A DNA stretch of 64,000 nucleotides, from the NCBI GenBank assembly GCA_944325065.1, contig CALUYS010000006.1, positions 1 through 64,000 on the forward strand. The letters are read 5' to 3'. Both the position numbers and the translations under genes were made by a program. Each line of letters starts with the position of its first letter. The stretch's first letter is position 1. Source of the stretch: Candidatus Gastranaerophilales bacterium. Its GTDB lineage: Bacteria > Cyanobacteriota > Vampirovibrionia > Gastranaerophilales > Gastranaerophilaceae. This document shows, in pieces, positions 54,019 to 62,640 of the stretch. The notes beneath the pieces were generated by a model that was not told the origin of the DNA, made no database searches, and worked only from the letters and a program-made list of their open reading frames with translations.

Positions 54019-55215
54019 ATGAGCTTTTTCCCAAATAAATATCAAAAATTATTTTCACAGATCAAAGAAAATGCGAGAATTGCAATATACGGAACTTGTG
54101 ATTTAGGCTTAAAAATAAAAGAAAATTTGGAAATTTATAGACCTGATATTCAGCTTTTATGTTTTTTAGATTCTTTTAAAGAGGGTAAAATTAATAATTT
54201 AAGAATCAATTCTCCTTTTGAATATGAAAATTTAAATAATGAATTTGATTATATAATAATTTCATCAATTACAAATAAAAATAAAATTGAAATAATTCTT
54301 AATAATTTGAATTTCTACAATATCATATTTTTAAATAAAGATTTTACAAAATATAATGATGGTTTTATTATCTCAGAAGAATTATACAAAAAATACAAAA
54401 TATCAAAAAAAATTTTTGAAACGAAAAATGAACAAAAATTATATAAAATGTTATTTTTAAATATTTTATCGGGATTTAAAAACAACAAAAAACTGCTTGA
54501 TTTTAATCAAAAATTAAGAAAAAAATATTTTAAAAATGAAATTTGTCCACAATATTGTGAATATTTAAATAAAGATGTTATAAAGACAGTAATTGATGGT
54601 GGAGCTAATACTGGAGAAATATCAACTATTTTTTCCTCTCAATTTAAAAATGTAGAAAAAATATATGCTTTTGAGCCTTTATATAATATGTGCAAAAAAG
54701 AATTTGAGGACAAATTAATTTCAAAAAACGACAAAATAAAGATTGTTGAAAAAGCACTTTGGGATAAAAAAGAAACTTTGCAATTCAAAGCTATTTCCCA
54801 AGCAGCATACACAGGTTCATCTGTAAAAGATGTTTCAAACACAATTACTTTAAGCAAAGAAGGGGATTTTATTAATATTGAAGCCATTTCAATCGATGAA
54901 TTTGTTGCAGAAAATAATGTTGAAAAAGTCGATTTTATAAAAATGGACTTGGAAAACTCTGAACTTAATGCACTAAATGGTGCAATTGAAACAATCAAAC
55001 GTGACAGACCCCAAATGGCAATTTGCATATATCATTCTTTTGAACATTTTGTTGAAATCCCTTCATTGCTTAATAAAATGCTTGACGATTATGTATACAA
55101 ATTATACTATGACCCTATTGACAGACTTTGTGAAGTCATAATCCAAGCTGTTCCAAAAGAAAAATATAAAAAAAGACATAATTTATTATGGACAAAACTT
55201 TTCAAGAAGCAATAA
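54019..55215 (+). CDS. FkbM-family methyltransferase
   Basis: 398 residues in two parts. The N-terminal Rossmann-like segment (about 20-110, 'IAIYGTCDLGLKIKENL', 'FDYIIISSIT') is of the type found on sugar-modifying proteins. The C-terminal FkbM methyltransferase domain starts with 'VIDGGANTGEISTIF' and ends with 'VDFIKMDLENSELNALNGA' and 'PQMAICIYHSFEH'. It probably O-methylates a surface sugar or lipid. It overlaps folC by 28 bp. Confidence 0.88.
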   Translation: MSFFPNKYQKLFSQIKENARIAIYGTCDLGLKIKENLEIYRPDIQLLCFLDSFKEGKINNLRINSPFEYENLNNEFDYIIISSITNKNKIEIILNNLNFYNIIFLNKDFTKYNDGFIISEELYKKYKISKKIFETKNEQKLYKMLFLNILSGFKNNKKLLDFNQKLRKKYFKNEICPQYCEYLNKDVIKTVIDGGANTGEISTIFSSQFKNVEKIYAFEPLYNMCKKEFEDKLISKNDKIKIVEKALWDKKETLQFKAISQAAYTGSSVKDVSNTITLSKEGDFINIEAISIDEFVAENNVEKVDFIKMDLENSELNALNGAIETIKRDRPQMAICIYHSFEHFVEIPSLLNKMLDDYVYKLYYDPIDRLCEVIIQAVPKEKYKKRHNLLWTKLFKKQ

Positions 55216-56444
55216 ATATACTAAATAAAAATGGTAAATTTTATATCGAACTTGGTTTAAGCAGGATAGAAAAAGTTCTTAAACTAATTAATAATCCTCA
55301 AGAAGATTTAAAAATAATTCATATTGCAGGTACAAATGGCAAAGGTTCAACTTGTGCAATGTTATGTGAGTTATTAAAAAATACCGGACTTAATGTCGGG
55401 CTTTACACCTCTCCACATATTTTATCATATTGCGAAAGAATACGGATAAACGATAAAAATATTGAAGAAGATGATTTAACCGAACTTATTTTTAAAATCG
55501 AAAAGATTTCAAAAGAAAACAATATACAATTAACAGAATTTGAAATATTAACAGCTGTAGCATTTTTGTATTTTAAGAAAGAAAATGTAGATGTTGTTAT
55601 TTTAGAAACAGGACTTGGCGGACGTTTTGATGCAACAAATATTGTAAAAAAGCCTATTTTAACTATTATAACTTCAATATCAATTGACCACAAAGACCGT
55701 CTTGGGAATACAATTGAACAAATAGCATTTGAAAAAGCAGGAATAATAAAAGAACATGTTCCTCTTGTTATTTCAAAATATAATCAAGGATTTAACGTTA
55801 TAAGAAATATTGCCATTCAAAAAAATGTTAAAGTTATTTTGAATGAAAATGATATAAAATTAAATTTCAAAAACAACAAAAACTATGTTAAAATTAATAG
55901 TAGTGAAGAATATGAATTTAATCTTTTAGGCTTATGGCAAGCTGAAAATCTTAATTTAGTTTTAAAAGCATTTGAATATTTAAAAGATAATTTATTAAGA
56001 AATAGAAAATATGATAAACAAAAAGTACTAAAAGATAGTTTAAAAAATGTAAAATGGGATTATCGTTTTCAATTTATAAATAATCACGTTATTTTAGATG
56101 GAGCACACAATTTTGATGCTGCAATAAAATTAAGAGAAAGTCTTGATTTTTACTTTAAAAACAAAAAAATTCAATTTATATACGGTTCCTTAAACACAAA
56201 AGAGTATGAAAAAATCGTAAATGTATTGTTCACTTCAAATGATAAAGTTTTTTTATATGATTTTAATTGTCAAAATGCAGTCAAAGCAGGTGATTTAGAA
56301 AAAATAATAACTCAACCTGTGAAGATACTGAATAAATCAGAAGTTTTAAATATTATTAATAATGAAACAAAAGATAAAATATTAACAGTAATATGTGGGT
56401 CTTTTTATATGCTAGGTGAGATTTTTGAAAAAAAAGTCGTTTGA
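55188..56444 (+). CDS. folC: Folylpolyglutamate synthase/dihydrofolate synthase
   Basis: 418 residues, normal for FolC. The P-loop is 'IHIAGTNGKGSTCAMLCELL', followed by 'YTSPHILSYCERIRIN', 'VVILETGLGGRFDATNI', 'SIDHKDRLG' and the C-terminal 'VILDGAHNFDAA'. It adds glutamate to folate. Its final codons and stop form one arm of the terminator serving the converging rplK-rplA transcript. Confidence 0.95.
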   Translation: MDKTFQEAINILNKNGKFYIELGLSRIEKVLKLINNPQEDLKIIHIAGTNGKGSTCAMLCELLKNTGLNVGLYTSPHILSYCERIRINDKNIEEDDLTELIFKIEKISKENNIQLTEFEILTAVAFLYFKKENVDVVILETGLGGRFDATNIVKKPILTIITSISIDHKDRLGNTIEQIAFEKAGIIKEHVPLVISKYNQGFNVIRNIAIQKNVKVILNENDIKLNFKNNKNYVKINSSEEYEFNLLGLWQAENLNLVLKAFEYLKDNLLRNRKYDKQKVLKDSLKNVKWDYRFQFINNHVILDGAHNFDAAIKLRESLDFYFKNKKIQFIYGSLNTKEYEKIVNVLFTSNDKVFLYDFNCQNAVKAGDLEKIITQPVKILNKSEVLNIINNETKDKILTVICGSFYMLGEIFEKKVV

Positions 56445-56462
56445 AAAAAATCCAAACGACTT
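56434..56462 (-). terminator. Rho-independent terminator of the rplKA operon
   Basis: A 10-bp stem (aagtcgtttg 56434-56443, caaacgactt 56453-56462). Read on the minus strand it is followed by a long T run. It lies 30 bp after the rplA stop, and its left arm is formed from the last codons and stop of folC on the other strand. Confidence 0.75.
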
Positions 56463-56492
56463 AAAAAATAATATACTTATACTATTTTATTA

Positions 56493-57215
56493 TTAAACAA
56501 GTTCTTTAACTTCAGAAGCTATATTTTTAGCATCAAGCTTGATACTTGGTCCCATAGTTGTAGTCAAGAAAGCTGACTTAATATAGACACCTTTAGCAGC
56601 AGATGGTTTAGCTTTCAAAATAGCCTCAGCAAGTGTAGCGTAGTTTTTCACCAAATCTTCTTCAGAAAATTCGATTTTACCAATAGGAACGTGAATCATA
56701 CCTTGCTTATCAGCACGAAATTCAACTTTACCAGCTTTAGCATCTTTAACAGCCTTGGCAACTTCCAATGTAACAGTACCTGTTTTTGGGTTAGGCATTA
56801 GACCTTTAGGACCTAAAACACGACCTAACTTACCTAACATACCCATACAATCAGGTGTTGCAATCAATGTATCAAAATCAAACCAACCACCTGAGATTTT
56901 ATCAATAATATCCTCAGTACCTGCAAAGTCAGCACCTGCATCAATAGCTTCCTGAACTTTATTACCTTTAGCAATAACACAAACACGAACAGTCTTACCC
57001 AAACCAGCGGGTAACACAGTTGTTGAGCGAACTTGTTGGTCAGCATGTTTTACATCAATACCCAAACGCATATGACATTCAACTGTTTCATTGAATTTTG
57101 CTATTTCCTTTGACACTTCTTTAAGTTTTTTTATCGCTTCACAAGCACCAACAGGTTGATTAAAATTTTCCATCAATTCTTGTATTTTTTTCTGTTTTTT
57201 AGTCAACTTTGACAT
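56493..57215 (-). CDS. rplA: 50S ribosomal protein L1
   Basis: 240 residues from the ATG preceded by AAAGGAG (10 nt). A longer frame would add 17 atypical residues. L1 motifs include '[20 protein letters not shown]', '[33 protein letters not shown]', '[19 protein letters not shown]' and the C-terminal '[18 protein letters not shown]'. It forms the ribosomal stalk of the E site and commonly represses its own operon. rplJ and rplL do not follow. Confidence 0.98.
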   Translation of the reverse strand: MSKLTKKQKKIQELMENFNQPVGACEAIKKLKEVSKEIAKFNETVECHMRLGIDVKHADQQVRSTTVLPAGLGKTVRVCVIAKGNKVQEAIDAGADFAGTEDIIDKISGGWFDFDTLIATPDCMGMLGKLGRVLGPKGLMPNPKTGTVTLEVAKAVKDAKAGKVEFRADKQGMIHVPIGKIEFSEEDLVKNYATLAEAILKAKPSAAKGVYIKSAFLTTTMGPSIKLDAKNIASEVKELV

Positions 57216-57268
57216 AATAAAATATCTCCTTTCGTGGTGATAACGTTTTTTCTCAAAAACTCCCACAA

Positions 57269-57694
57269 TTAATCTACTACAGTAACTCCCATTGCACGTG
57301 CTGAACCTTTAATCATTTCAACAGCAGCTTCCAAGGTAGTCGCATTTAAGTCGTTCATTTTAGTTTTAGCAATTTCTTCCAATTGTGCTTTTGTTATTTG
57401 TCCAACTTTTGTTTTATTTGGAACAGCCGAACCTTTTTCAAGCCCTATTGCTTTTTTTATTAAAACAGCAGCTGGTGGCGATTTTGTAACAAATGAAAAA
57501 CTTCTATCTTCATATACATCAATAACTACAGGAATTATGTAACCAGCTTGAGATTCAGTTTTTGCGTTAAACTGCTTACAAAACTCCATTATGTTAACAC
57601 CATGTTGACCTAATGCTGGACCAACAGGAGGCGACGGATTTGCTTTCCCGGCTTGGATTTGTAATTTAATTTTGCCTACTACTTTTTTTGCCAT
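57269..57694 (-). CDS. rplK: 50S ribosomal protein L11
   Basis: 141 residues, exact family length, from the ATG with a GAAAGGAG site. Motifs are '[31 protein letters not shown]' and '[11 protein letters not shown]', and the C terminus is '[24 protein letters not shown]'. It binds the GTPase-associated rRNA. Its leader has a repeat shared with the rplA leader. Confidence 0.98.
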   Translation of the reverse strand: MAKKVVGKIKLQIQAGKANPSPPVGPALGQHGVNIMEFCKQFNAKTESQAGYIIPVVIDVYEDRSFSFVTKSPPAAVLIKKAIGLEKGSAVPNKTKVGQITKAQLEEIAKTKMNDLNATTLEAAVEMIKGSARAMGVTVVD

Positions 57695-57776
57695 TTTTGT
57701 CTCCTTTCGTGGTAATAACGGCAACAACTTTAATGCCTTCCACGCTTATTTACTAAAATAATATATTCTAATTTAA

Positions 57777-58484
57777 TTATACCTTTTGAATTTGTTTATA
57801 TTCTAACTCAACAGGTGTTTCTCGTCCAAAAATAGAAACACTTGCTCTTAATTTTGCTTTGTCTGGGTAAACATCAGTAATATCACCAATAAAGTCTGCA
57901 AATGGACCTGAAACAATACGCACCTGATCACCAACTTTAACATCCAACTCAACCTTAACTGTTTGTGACTGCGTCCTTTGAATAATTTTCTTAATTTCAC
58001 TTTCTCGAGCCGGAATAGGTCGTTTTGAAGAACCAACAAATTTTGTTACACCAGCTGTATGTCGAACAACATACCAAGAATCATCATCCATAATCATTTC
58101 AACAAGCACATAACCTGGGAATATTTTCTCTTCAACATCGTGTTTCTTCCCATCACGAACTTTAGTTACTGCTTTTTGAGGAACTTCTATACGAAAGATT
58201 TTTTCACCCATATTCATATATTCAATACGTTTTTCTAAATTTACTTTAACTTTGTTTTCATGACCTGAATAAACATGAACAACATACCAGCGTTTCTTGG
58301 GTTCTTTTGAACCATTTAGTGAATCATTTGACGTTTTTTTCCTCTGAACTTTAGATGCAGATTGCACCTCAACACTTTTATATTTGCCCAAATTTTCGTC
58401 AAATTCAATCTCGCGGTCAGCTTTTTTTACTATTACTTCTTTATTATTTTCGCTATTATTTGTTGACATATTCCAAAAACCCAT
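57777..58484 (-). CDS. nusG: Transcription termination/antitermination protein NusG
   Basis: 235 residues. A basic 60-residue N-terminal extension precedes the NGN domain ('KKRWYVVHVYSGHENKVKVNLEKRI', about 63-87), then 'EKIFPGYVLVEMIMDDDSWYVVRHTAGVTKFVG'. A KOW domain follows with 'VGDQVRIVSGPFADFIGDITDV'. It couples RNA polymerase to ribosomes and Rho. The start could also be Met6 (58469); neither has a clear ribosome site. It lies 3 bp after secE. Confidence 0.96.
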   Translation of the reverse strand: MGFWNMSTNNSENNKEVIVKKADREIEFDENLGKYKSVEVQSASKVQRKKTSNDSLNGSKEPKKRWYVVHVYSGHENKVKVNLEKRIEYMNMGEKIFRIEVPQKAVTKVRDGKKHDVEEKIFPGYVLVEMIMDDDSWYVVRHTAGVTKFVGSSKRPIPARESEIKKIIQRTQSQTVKVELDVKVGDQVRIVSGPFADFIGDITDVYPDKAKLRASVSIFGRETPVELEYKQIQKV

Positions 58485-58487
58485 TTC

Positions 58488-58715
58488 CTAATTTATTTTT
58501 AAAAAGCTTAAGATACCTTTATAAACCAAATCAAGTATTAAAATAAACAATGTGAACACAAATACAATCGCAATTACATATATCGTTTCAACAAAAACTT
58601 GCCTTTTTTCAGGCCAAGTAATTTTTCCCCATTCTATTCTTACACCCTTAAAATAAGCCTTCATTTGCGAAACAAAATTATCATTCTTTTTCTCAAATTT
58701 AGTTATACTTCCCAT
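58488..58715 (-). CDS. secE: Preprotein translocase subunit SecE
   Basis: 75 residues. A basic amphipathic start is followed by 'GVRIEWGKITWPEKRQVFVETIYVI', the SecE signature (E-x-x-K-x-x-W-P). A single membrane helix is at about 46-68. It is the essential clamp subunit of SecYEG. It has an AAAGGG site and lies between tRNA-Trp and nusG. Confidence 0.95.
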   Translation of the reverse strand: MGSITKFEKKNDNFVSQMKAYFKGVRIEWGKITWPEKRQVFVETIYVIAIVFVFTLFILILDLVYKGILSFLKIN

Positions 58716-58743
58716 TATTTACCCTTTAATTACTTTGAAAAAA

Positions 58744-58816
58744 CGCGCCCTAAAGGACTTGAACCCTTGACATCCGGTTTTGGAGACCGACGTTCTACCA
58801 ACTGAACTAAAGGCGC
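58744..58816 (-). tRNA. tRNA-Trp (CCA anticodon)
   Basis: The minus strand gives acceptor GCGCCTT/AGGGCGC (one T:G pair), a D-arm with AGTTGGTAG, anticodon loop CTCCAAA (anticodon CCA) in stem cggt/accg, and T-loop TTCAAGT. The discriminator base is G, as expected for tRNA-Trp, and no CCA end is encoded. Located between rpmG and secE, the usual place. Confidence 0.96.
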
Positions 58817-58831
58817 GCATATATACAACCC

Positions 58832-58999
58832 TTACTTTGTTTCTTTATGACTTGTATGTGCCTTACAACGTGGACAATACTTCTTTAACTCTAAACGTTC
58901 TTTATTTGTTTTCTTATTCTTTGTAGTTGTATAATTACGCTCCTTGCAATCTTCACAAGCCAATACAACCATTTTGTCATTTTTACCTTTGATTCCCAT
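58832..58999 (-). CDS. rpmG: 50S ribosomal protein L33
   Basis: 55 residues. '[20 protein letters not shown]' and '[15 protein letters not shown]' give the two C-x2-C pairs of the zinc-binding form of L33. An AAGGTATATT region with a weak ribosome site lies before the ATG at 58999. First gene of the rpmG-trnW-secE-nusG-rplK-rplA block. Confidence 0.96.
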   Translation of the reverse strand: MGIKGKNDKMVVLACEDCKERNYTTTKNKKTNKERLELKKYCPRCKAHTSHKETK

Positions 59000-59220
59000 A
59001 ATATACCTTCTTTAAACTTATTTTAAACACTCCAAATTATAGAATACATACTTTCCCTATATTCTATTTTCTTTCGAGAATTTAACTTTTACTTATAGTT
59101 TATAATATACTATAAATATTATTTTTTGCAAATATATAATTTACAAAAATTTATAATTAATAATTATTTACTTTTATGTTAAAATTAACATTGTCGAAAC
59201 AGTCATAATTACAGATTAAT

Positions 59221-59820
59221 ATGAAAATTAACAATAATACTTTTTATTACACAAATAAATATATAAATAAAAAAAATAAATTATCAAAAAATCCTTCATT
59301 TAAAGGATTTTCATACGATTATGTAAAAAAACTGTCTTTAAAACCTGCGTTTAAATCTTTTTTTAATGTCCAAAAATTTGCTTCATTTCTTGCAACTTTA
59401 GGATATAACTTTGAAAATACTAATATAATTGCTGATTCTCTTTTTGGGTTAATCCCAAAAATTAATAATTCTCTTTGTAAAGAATATGATGATAAAGATG
59501 CGAAAGAAAACTTAAATTATAATACCTCCATTATGGTCCCTATTGTTAAAGAATTAAATAATTTAATAAAAACGGATGACACTCAAAATAATATAAAAAA
59601 CTTTATCGAAAATATTTTAAAAAATTTTAAACCAGATAATTTATTCTTTAATATTATAAATTTTGTCCTTACAAAATTACTTAATTCTAATATTCAAAGA
59701 GCTTTGTTAAATTTTAGTATTATCGAATTATATGGTTCATTTGTTATTTTTTATCTTGAGTACAGAAAATATAACAAGGAAAAAGAAATAAAAAATAATC
59801 CAACATCTGGTAATAATTAA
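59221..59820 (+). CDS. Hypothetical protein with N-terminal SFKG motif
   Basis: 199 residues, no recognised family. The leader is Asn/Lys/Tyr-rich and ends in 'NPSFKGFSYDYVKKL' (SFKG at 26-29). A Phe/Leu-rich helical domain follows, with 'SFFNVQKFASFLATLGYNF' and a hydrophobic 'LNFSIIELYGSFVIFYLEYRKY' near the C terminus, possibly a membrane helix. The last segment shares 'YLEYRK' with the hypothetical at 11905-12924, whose N terminus also carries SFKG, so the two may be distant relatives. Confidence 0.65.
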   Translation: MKINNNTFYYTNKYINKKNKLSKNPSFKGFSYDYVKKLSLKPAFKSFFNVQKFASFLATLGYNFENTNIIADSLFGLIPKINNSLCKEYDDKDAKENLNYNTSIMVPIVKELNNLIKTDDTQNNIKNFIENILKNFKPDNLFFNIINFVLTKLLNSNIQRALLNFSIIELYGSFVIFYLEYRKYNKEKEIKNNPTSGNN

Positions 59821-59937
59821 TTTGAAATATTCCCCACATGGTAAAGTTTTACATGTCCGACTGTCGAATATATTTCTCATTCATATCCACATAAAATTCT
59901 ATTAGTCATTTAAGTTAAGATTTATGGAGAATGAAAA

Positions 59938-60633
59938 ATGGAGAATGTTGCTACTCAAATTAACTTTCAAACAAAGGAAATATCACTAATTATTGTAGAA
60001 GATTATAAACTTACTCGTGTAGGTTTAAGATCTGTATTAAATGAATTTGATGGATTATCTGTTATTGGTGAAGCTCAAAGCGGAGAAGAGGCTATTGAAA
60101 AAGTTAAATCACTTAATCCTGATGTCGTACTTATGGATTTAGGATTACCAGGTATGAATGGATTGGAAGCAACAACAAAAATTAAAGAAATTATGCCTAA
60201 ATGTGAAATTATTATGCTTACTTCGCATGAACGTGATGAAGAAATTACTGCTGCTTTAGGATGTGGTGCCTCTGGTTATTGTTTAAAAGATATCACTCCT
60301 GATTTACTTGCCGATACAATAAAAAATGTTTATAAAGGAGCTTGCTTTTTATCACCTAAAGTTCGGAATGCTGCTTTAAAAGCCTTCCCAAAACCTGAAA
60401 ATACAAATTTATCAACAAAACCAAAATATGATAACATTAAAGCACAGCTAACCGAAAGAGAATTAGAAGTTTTAAAACATTTAGTCGACGGTAAAAGCAA
60501 TACCGAAATAGCAAATGAGCTTATTGTTTCTGTTCATACTGCAAAAGCACACGTTTGTTCAATACTTCAAAAATTGTGTGTTGAAGATAGAGTCCAAGCT
60601 GCTGTTAAGGCTATACGTGAAAATATTGTTTAA
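59938..60633 (+). CDS. NarL/FixJ-type response regulator
   Basis: 231 residues. The receiver domain (about 15-130) has 'IIVEDYKLTRVGLRSVL' (acidic pocket Glu18-Asp19), the phospho-acceptor in 'PDVVLMDLGLPGMNGLEA', 'IMLTSHERDEE' and 'GYCLKD'. The LuxR helix-turn-helix near the C terminus is 'LTERELEVLKHLVDGKSNTEIANELIVSVHTAKAHV'. It is a DNA-binding regulator phosphorylated by an unlinked histidine kinase; none is adjacent. It has a GGAGA ribosome site 7 nt before the ATG. Confidence 0.95.
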   Translation: MENVATQINFQTKEISLIIVEDYKLTRVGLRSVLNEFDGLSVIGEAQSGEEAIEKVKSLNPDVVLMDLGLPGMNGLEATTKIKEIMPKCEIIMLTSHERDEEITAALGCGASGYCLKDITPDLLADTIKNVYKGACFLSPKVRNAALKAFPKPENTNLSTKPKYDNIKAQLTERELEVLKHLVDGKSNTEIANELIVSVHTAKAHVCSILQKLCVEDRVQAAVKAIRENIV

Positions 60634-61093
60634 AAGCCAATATTCAAAACAAAAAAATGCCCGTTTTTTTAAATTCTTAAAATTTCGGGCTTTGGTTTAC
60701 AATTTTAAATACTATCATACTTAAATGATTTGTTATTTGTTTTATTATACAATTTATTTTATACAAAGAAAGTGAATTACATATGTTTCATAAATTAATA
60801 CTTGATAATTAAACACTTATTAATCTTGAGAAAATTGGATGTATAATAGGACGATTAAAAAGTTTAGAAAAATTATTTTAAATTTAATTTCAATATATTT
60901 AGATGATGACATAAATCTATCGGAAATTGTTGTTTTAAATTTACTTATGAAAAATGAACTTAAAAGTATTAGCGATAAAATTTAATACCTTACATTTAAA
61001 ATTTGGCATATAAATTATTAAAATAACTTAACATTTTAGCAATTTTTAACCTTTTTATTTTTTTATATAGTTGAGTATAAAAATGTGTGAAAA
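60634..61093. other. Intergenic region with weak terminator-like hairpin and one possible tiny gene
   Basis: Just after the response regulator a gcccg...cgggc inverted repeat (about 60658-60690) with A/T-rich loop could end transcription. The rest is very AT-rich. Apart from the 48-codon frame listed separately I see no gene, repeat or RNA fold here. Confidence 0.4.
60839..60985 (+). CDS. Possible small hypothetical protein, 48 residues
   Basis: An uninterrupted frame (ATG 60839, TAA 60983-60985) encodes a basic-to-acidic helical peptide with 'DDDINLSEIVVLNLLMKNEL'. The ribosome site is weak (only GAG upstream). Such frames are expected by chance in AT-rich DNA less often than shorter ones, so it is noted at low confidence. 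Confidence 0.25.
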   Translation: MYNRTIKKFRKIILNLISIYLDDDINLSEIVVLNLLMKNELKSISDKI

Positions 61094-62539
61094 ATGTTAA
61101 ATTATAACGGACAAATAAATTATAACCCTCAATTTAACGAACAATCGTCAATATTTAATCGCAATAAAGATAAAAACGATAATCAATTGACAATTGATTA
61201 TAATAATGTTTACAGCGTTCAGCAAAATAATAATGATGAATTACAAATTGGTAATATAGAAAATAAATTAAGTTTGAGGAAAAAAATAGGTTTAGGTCTT
61301 GGACTTGGATCTACAGTTATAATGGGGCTTGGGTTTTTATTTTTTTTAGGCAAAGGAAACTTTAAAGCTAAAGTTGATATTTTAAATAAAGAAGCTAAAA
61401 AAAATAATCTTGATTATAAAAATAAAAAATTTTTAAGTTATTGGACAAAATATAAAAATAAAGTTACAGAAAAAACAACTAATGTTCTTACAAAAATTAA
61501 TGACTTTATAAATCCATGGATAAATAATCCTGTTGCTATTCGAGATATTGCAATTGAAGAAACAACGGATAAATTACATCTATCAAAAATAACAAACGGT
61601 TTAAAAAGTTTTTATCAAAAACTATCAATTGGCACTCTTGATTCAATGTATTCAAAATCAGGTAATAAGTTTTCATCTGCATATTTAGAACTTGAAAAAA
61701 CTATTGAGAATTTAGCCAAATCCAATAAAATTGAAACTTCAAAAAAAGACTCGCTTTTAAAATCGTTAAAATCAATAAATTCTTTATTTGAAGAAGGTTT
61801 TTCGCAAGTTAATAGAAATAAAAGATTCCATGTTGCAAGGGAAAAACTTGACTGTGCTAAAAAAATAGTTCGGGATTACATTTTTAATTATAAAAAAGGT
61901 GAGGGAATTAAAGGATATATAAAAAAACATCTAATGATTTTTGGTAAAGATAAAAAATATATTAGTTTTAATTTGCCTGAAATATTAAAAAAGAAAAAAG
62001 AATTAAGTGATGTTGTTTTAAAACAATATTTAACAATTGATAAAGGTTTAAAATCTCAACTTGAAGAACTTGCAACTATAATGGGCAAAGATTCAAAAGA
62101 ATATAAAGCACTTGCAAAAAAGGTATTAAATGCCAATAACAGTTTATCAAAGACCGTAAATACAGAAAGTGAGCTTTTATACGAAAAATTTATTGAATTA
62201 TCAGTTGGATCAGCAACAAGTGACACCTTATTCTTCCTTATTCCAGCAGCAGGTTTTGGTTATAATTTATGTAAATCAAAAGATCAAGAAGAAAGAATGT
62301 CAAAAACATTAACTGTTGGGATACCTTTGATTGCAGGTTTGGGTGTAAGTTTTGTCTCAGCGGCTAAAATGGATAATGCAATAAAATCTCTTGCTATTGG
62401 AACAGTATCCGGTTGGATTTTGAATTTATTCGGCAAGAAAATTGATGATTTTCGTAAGAAATTAAAACAACAAAGAGAATTTAACCAACAAGCTCGGGAT
62501 TTTTATATTAAAAATTCTAAAAATATCCAACAAGCGTAA
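61094..62539 (+). CDS. Hypothetical membrane protein with Asn-rich N terminus
   Basis: 481 residues, no family recognised. The first 55 residues are Asn/Gln/Tyr-rich. Next come a glycine-rich membrane helix (LGLGLGSTVIMGLGFLFFLG, about 70-89) and a long basic helical region to about 370. A C-terminal part has two or three short hydrophobic segments ('TLFFLIPAAGFGYNL', 'LTVGIPLIAGLGVSFVSAA', 'LAIGTVSGWILNLFG') separated by charged loops. It shares the layout (polar Asn-rich leader, then one helix) with the gene at 2864-3715. Confidence 0.65.
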   Translation: MLNYNGQINYNPQFNEQSSIFNRNKDKNDNQLTIDYNNVYSVQQNNNDELQIGNIENKLSLRKKIGLGLGLGSTVIMGLGFLFFLGKGNFKAKVDILNKEAKKNNLDYKNKKFLSYWTKYKNKVTEKTTNVLTKINDFINPWINNPVAIRDIAIEETTDKLHLSKITNGLKSFYQKLSIGTLDSMYSKSGNKFSSAYLELEKTIENLAKSNKIETSKKDSLLKSLKSINSLFEEGFSQVNRNKRFHVAREKLDCAKKIVRDYIFNYKKGEGIKGYIKKHLMIFGKDKKYISFNLPEILKKKKELSDVVLKQYLTIDKGLKSQLEELATIMGKDSKEYKALAKKVLNANNSLSKTVNTESELLYEKFIELSVGSATSDTLFFLIPAAGFGYNLCKSKDQEERMSKTLTVGIPLIAGLGVSFVSAAKMDNAIKSLAIGTVSGWILNLFGKKIDDFRKKLKQQREFNQQARDFYIKNSKNIQQA

Positions 62540-62592
62540 AAAAAAATAAAGCTGGTAATTTTCTTAAAAATAGTGTAATATAATTAAAAATA

Positions 62593-62621
62593 TTGTTAAT
62601 ATAACACTTATTATATATATT
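62593..62621 (+). promoter_or_regulatory. Possible promoter of the PEP carboxykinase gene
   Basis: TTGTTA (62593-62598) and TATATT (62616-62621) are 17 bp apart, 19 bp before the ATG, with a TAGGAG ribosome site in between. The local A/T content makes chance matches likely. Confidence 0.35.
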
Positions 62622-62640
62622 TAATTTAGGAGAGAAAATT

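Noticed and set aside
56755-57046. Frames antisense or shifted within rplA
   Set aside because: They are shadows of the highly conserved L1 gene.
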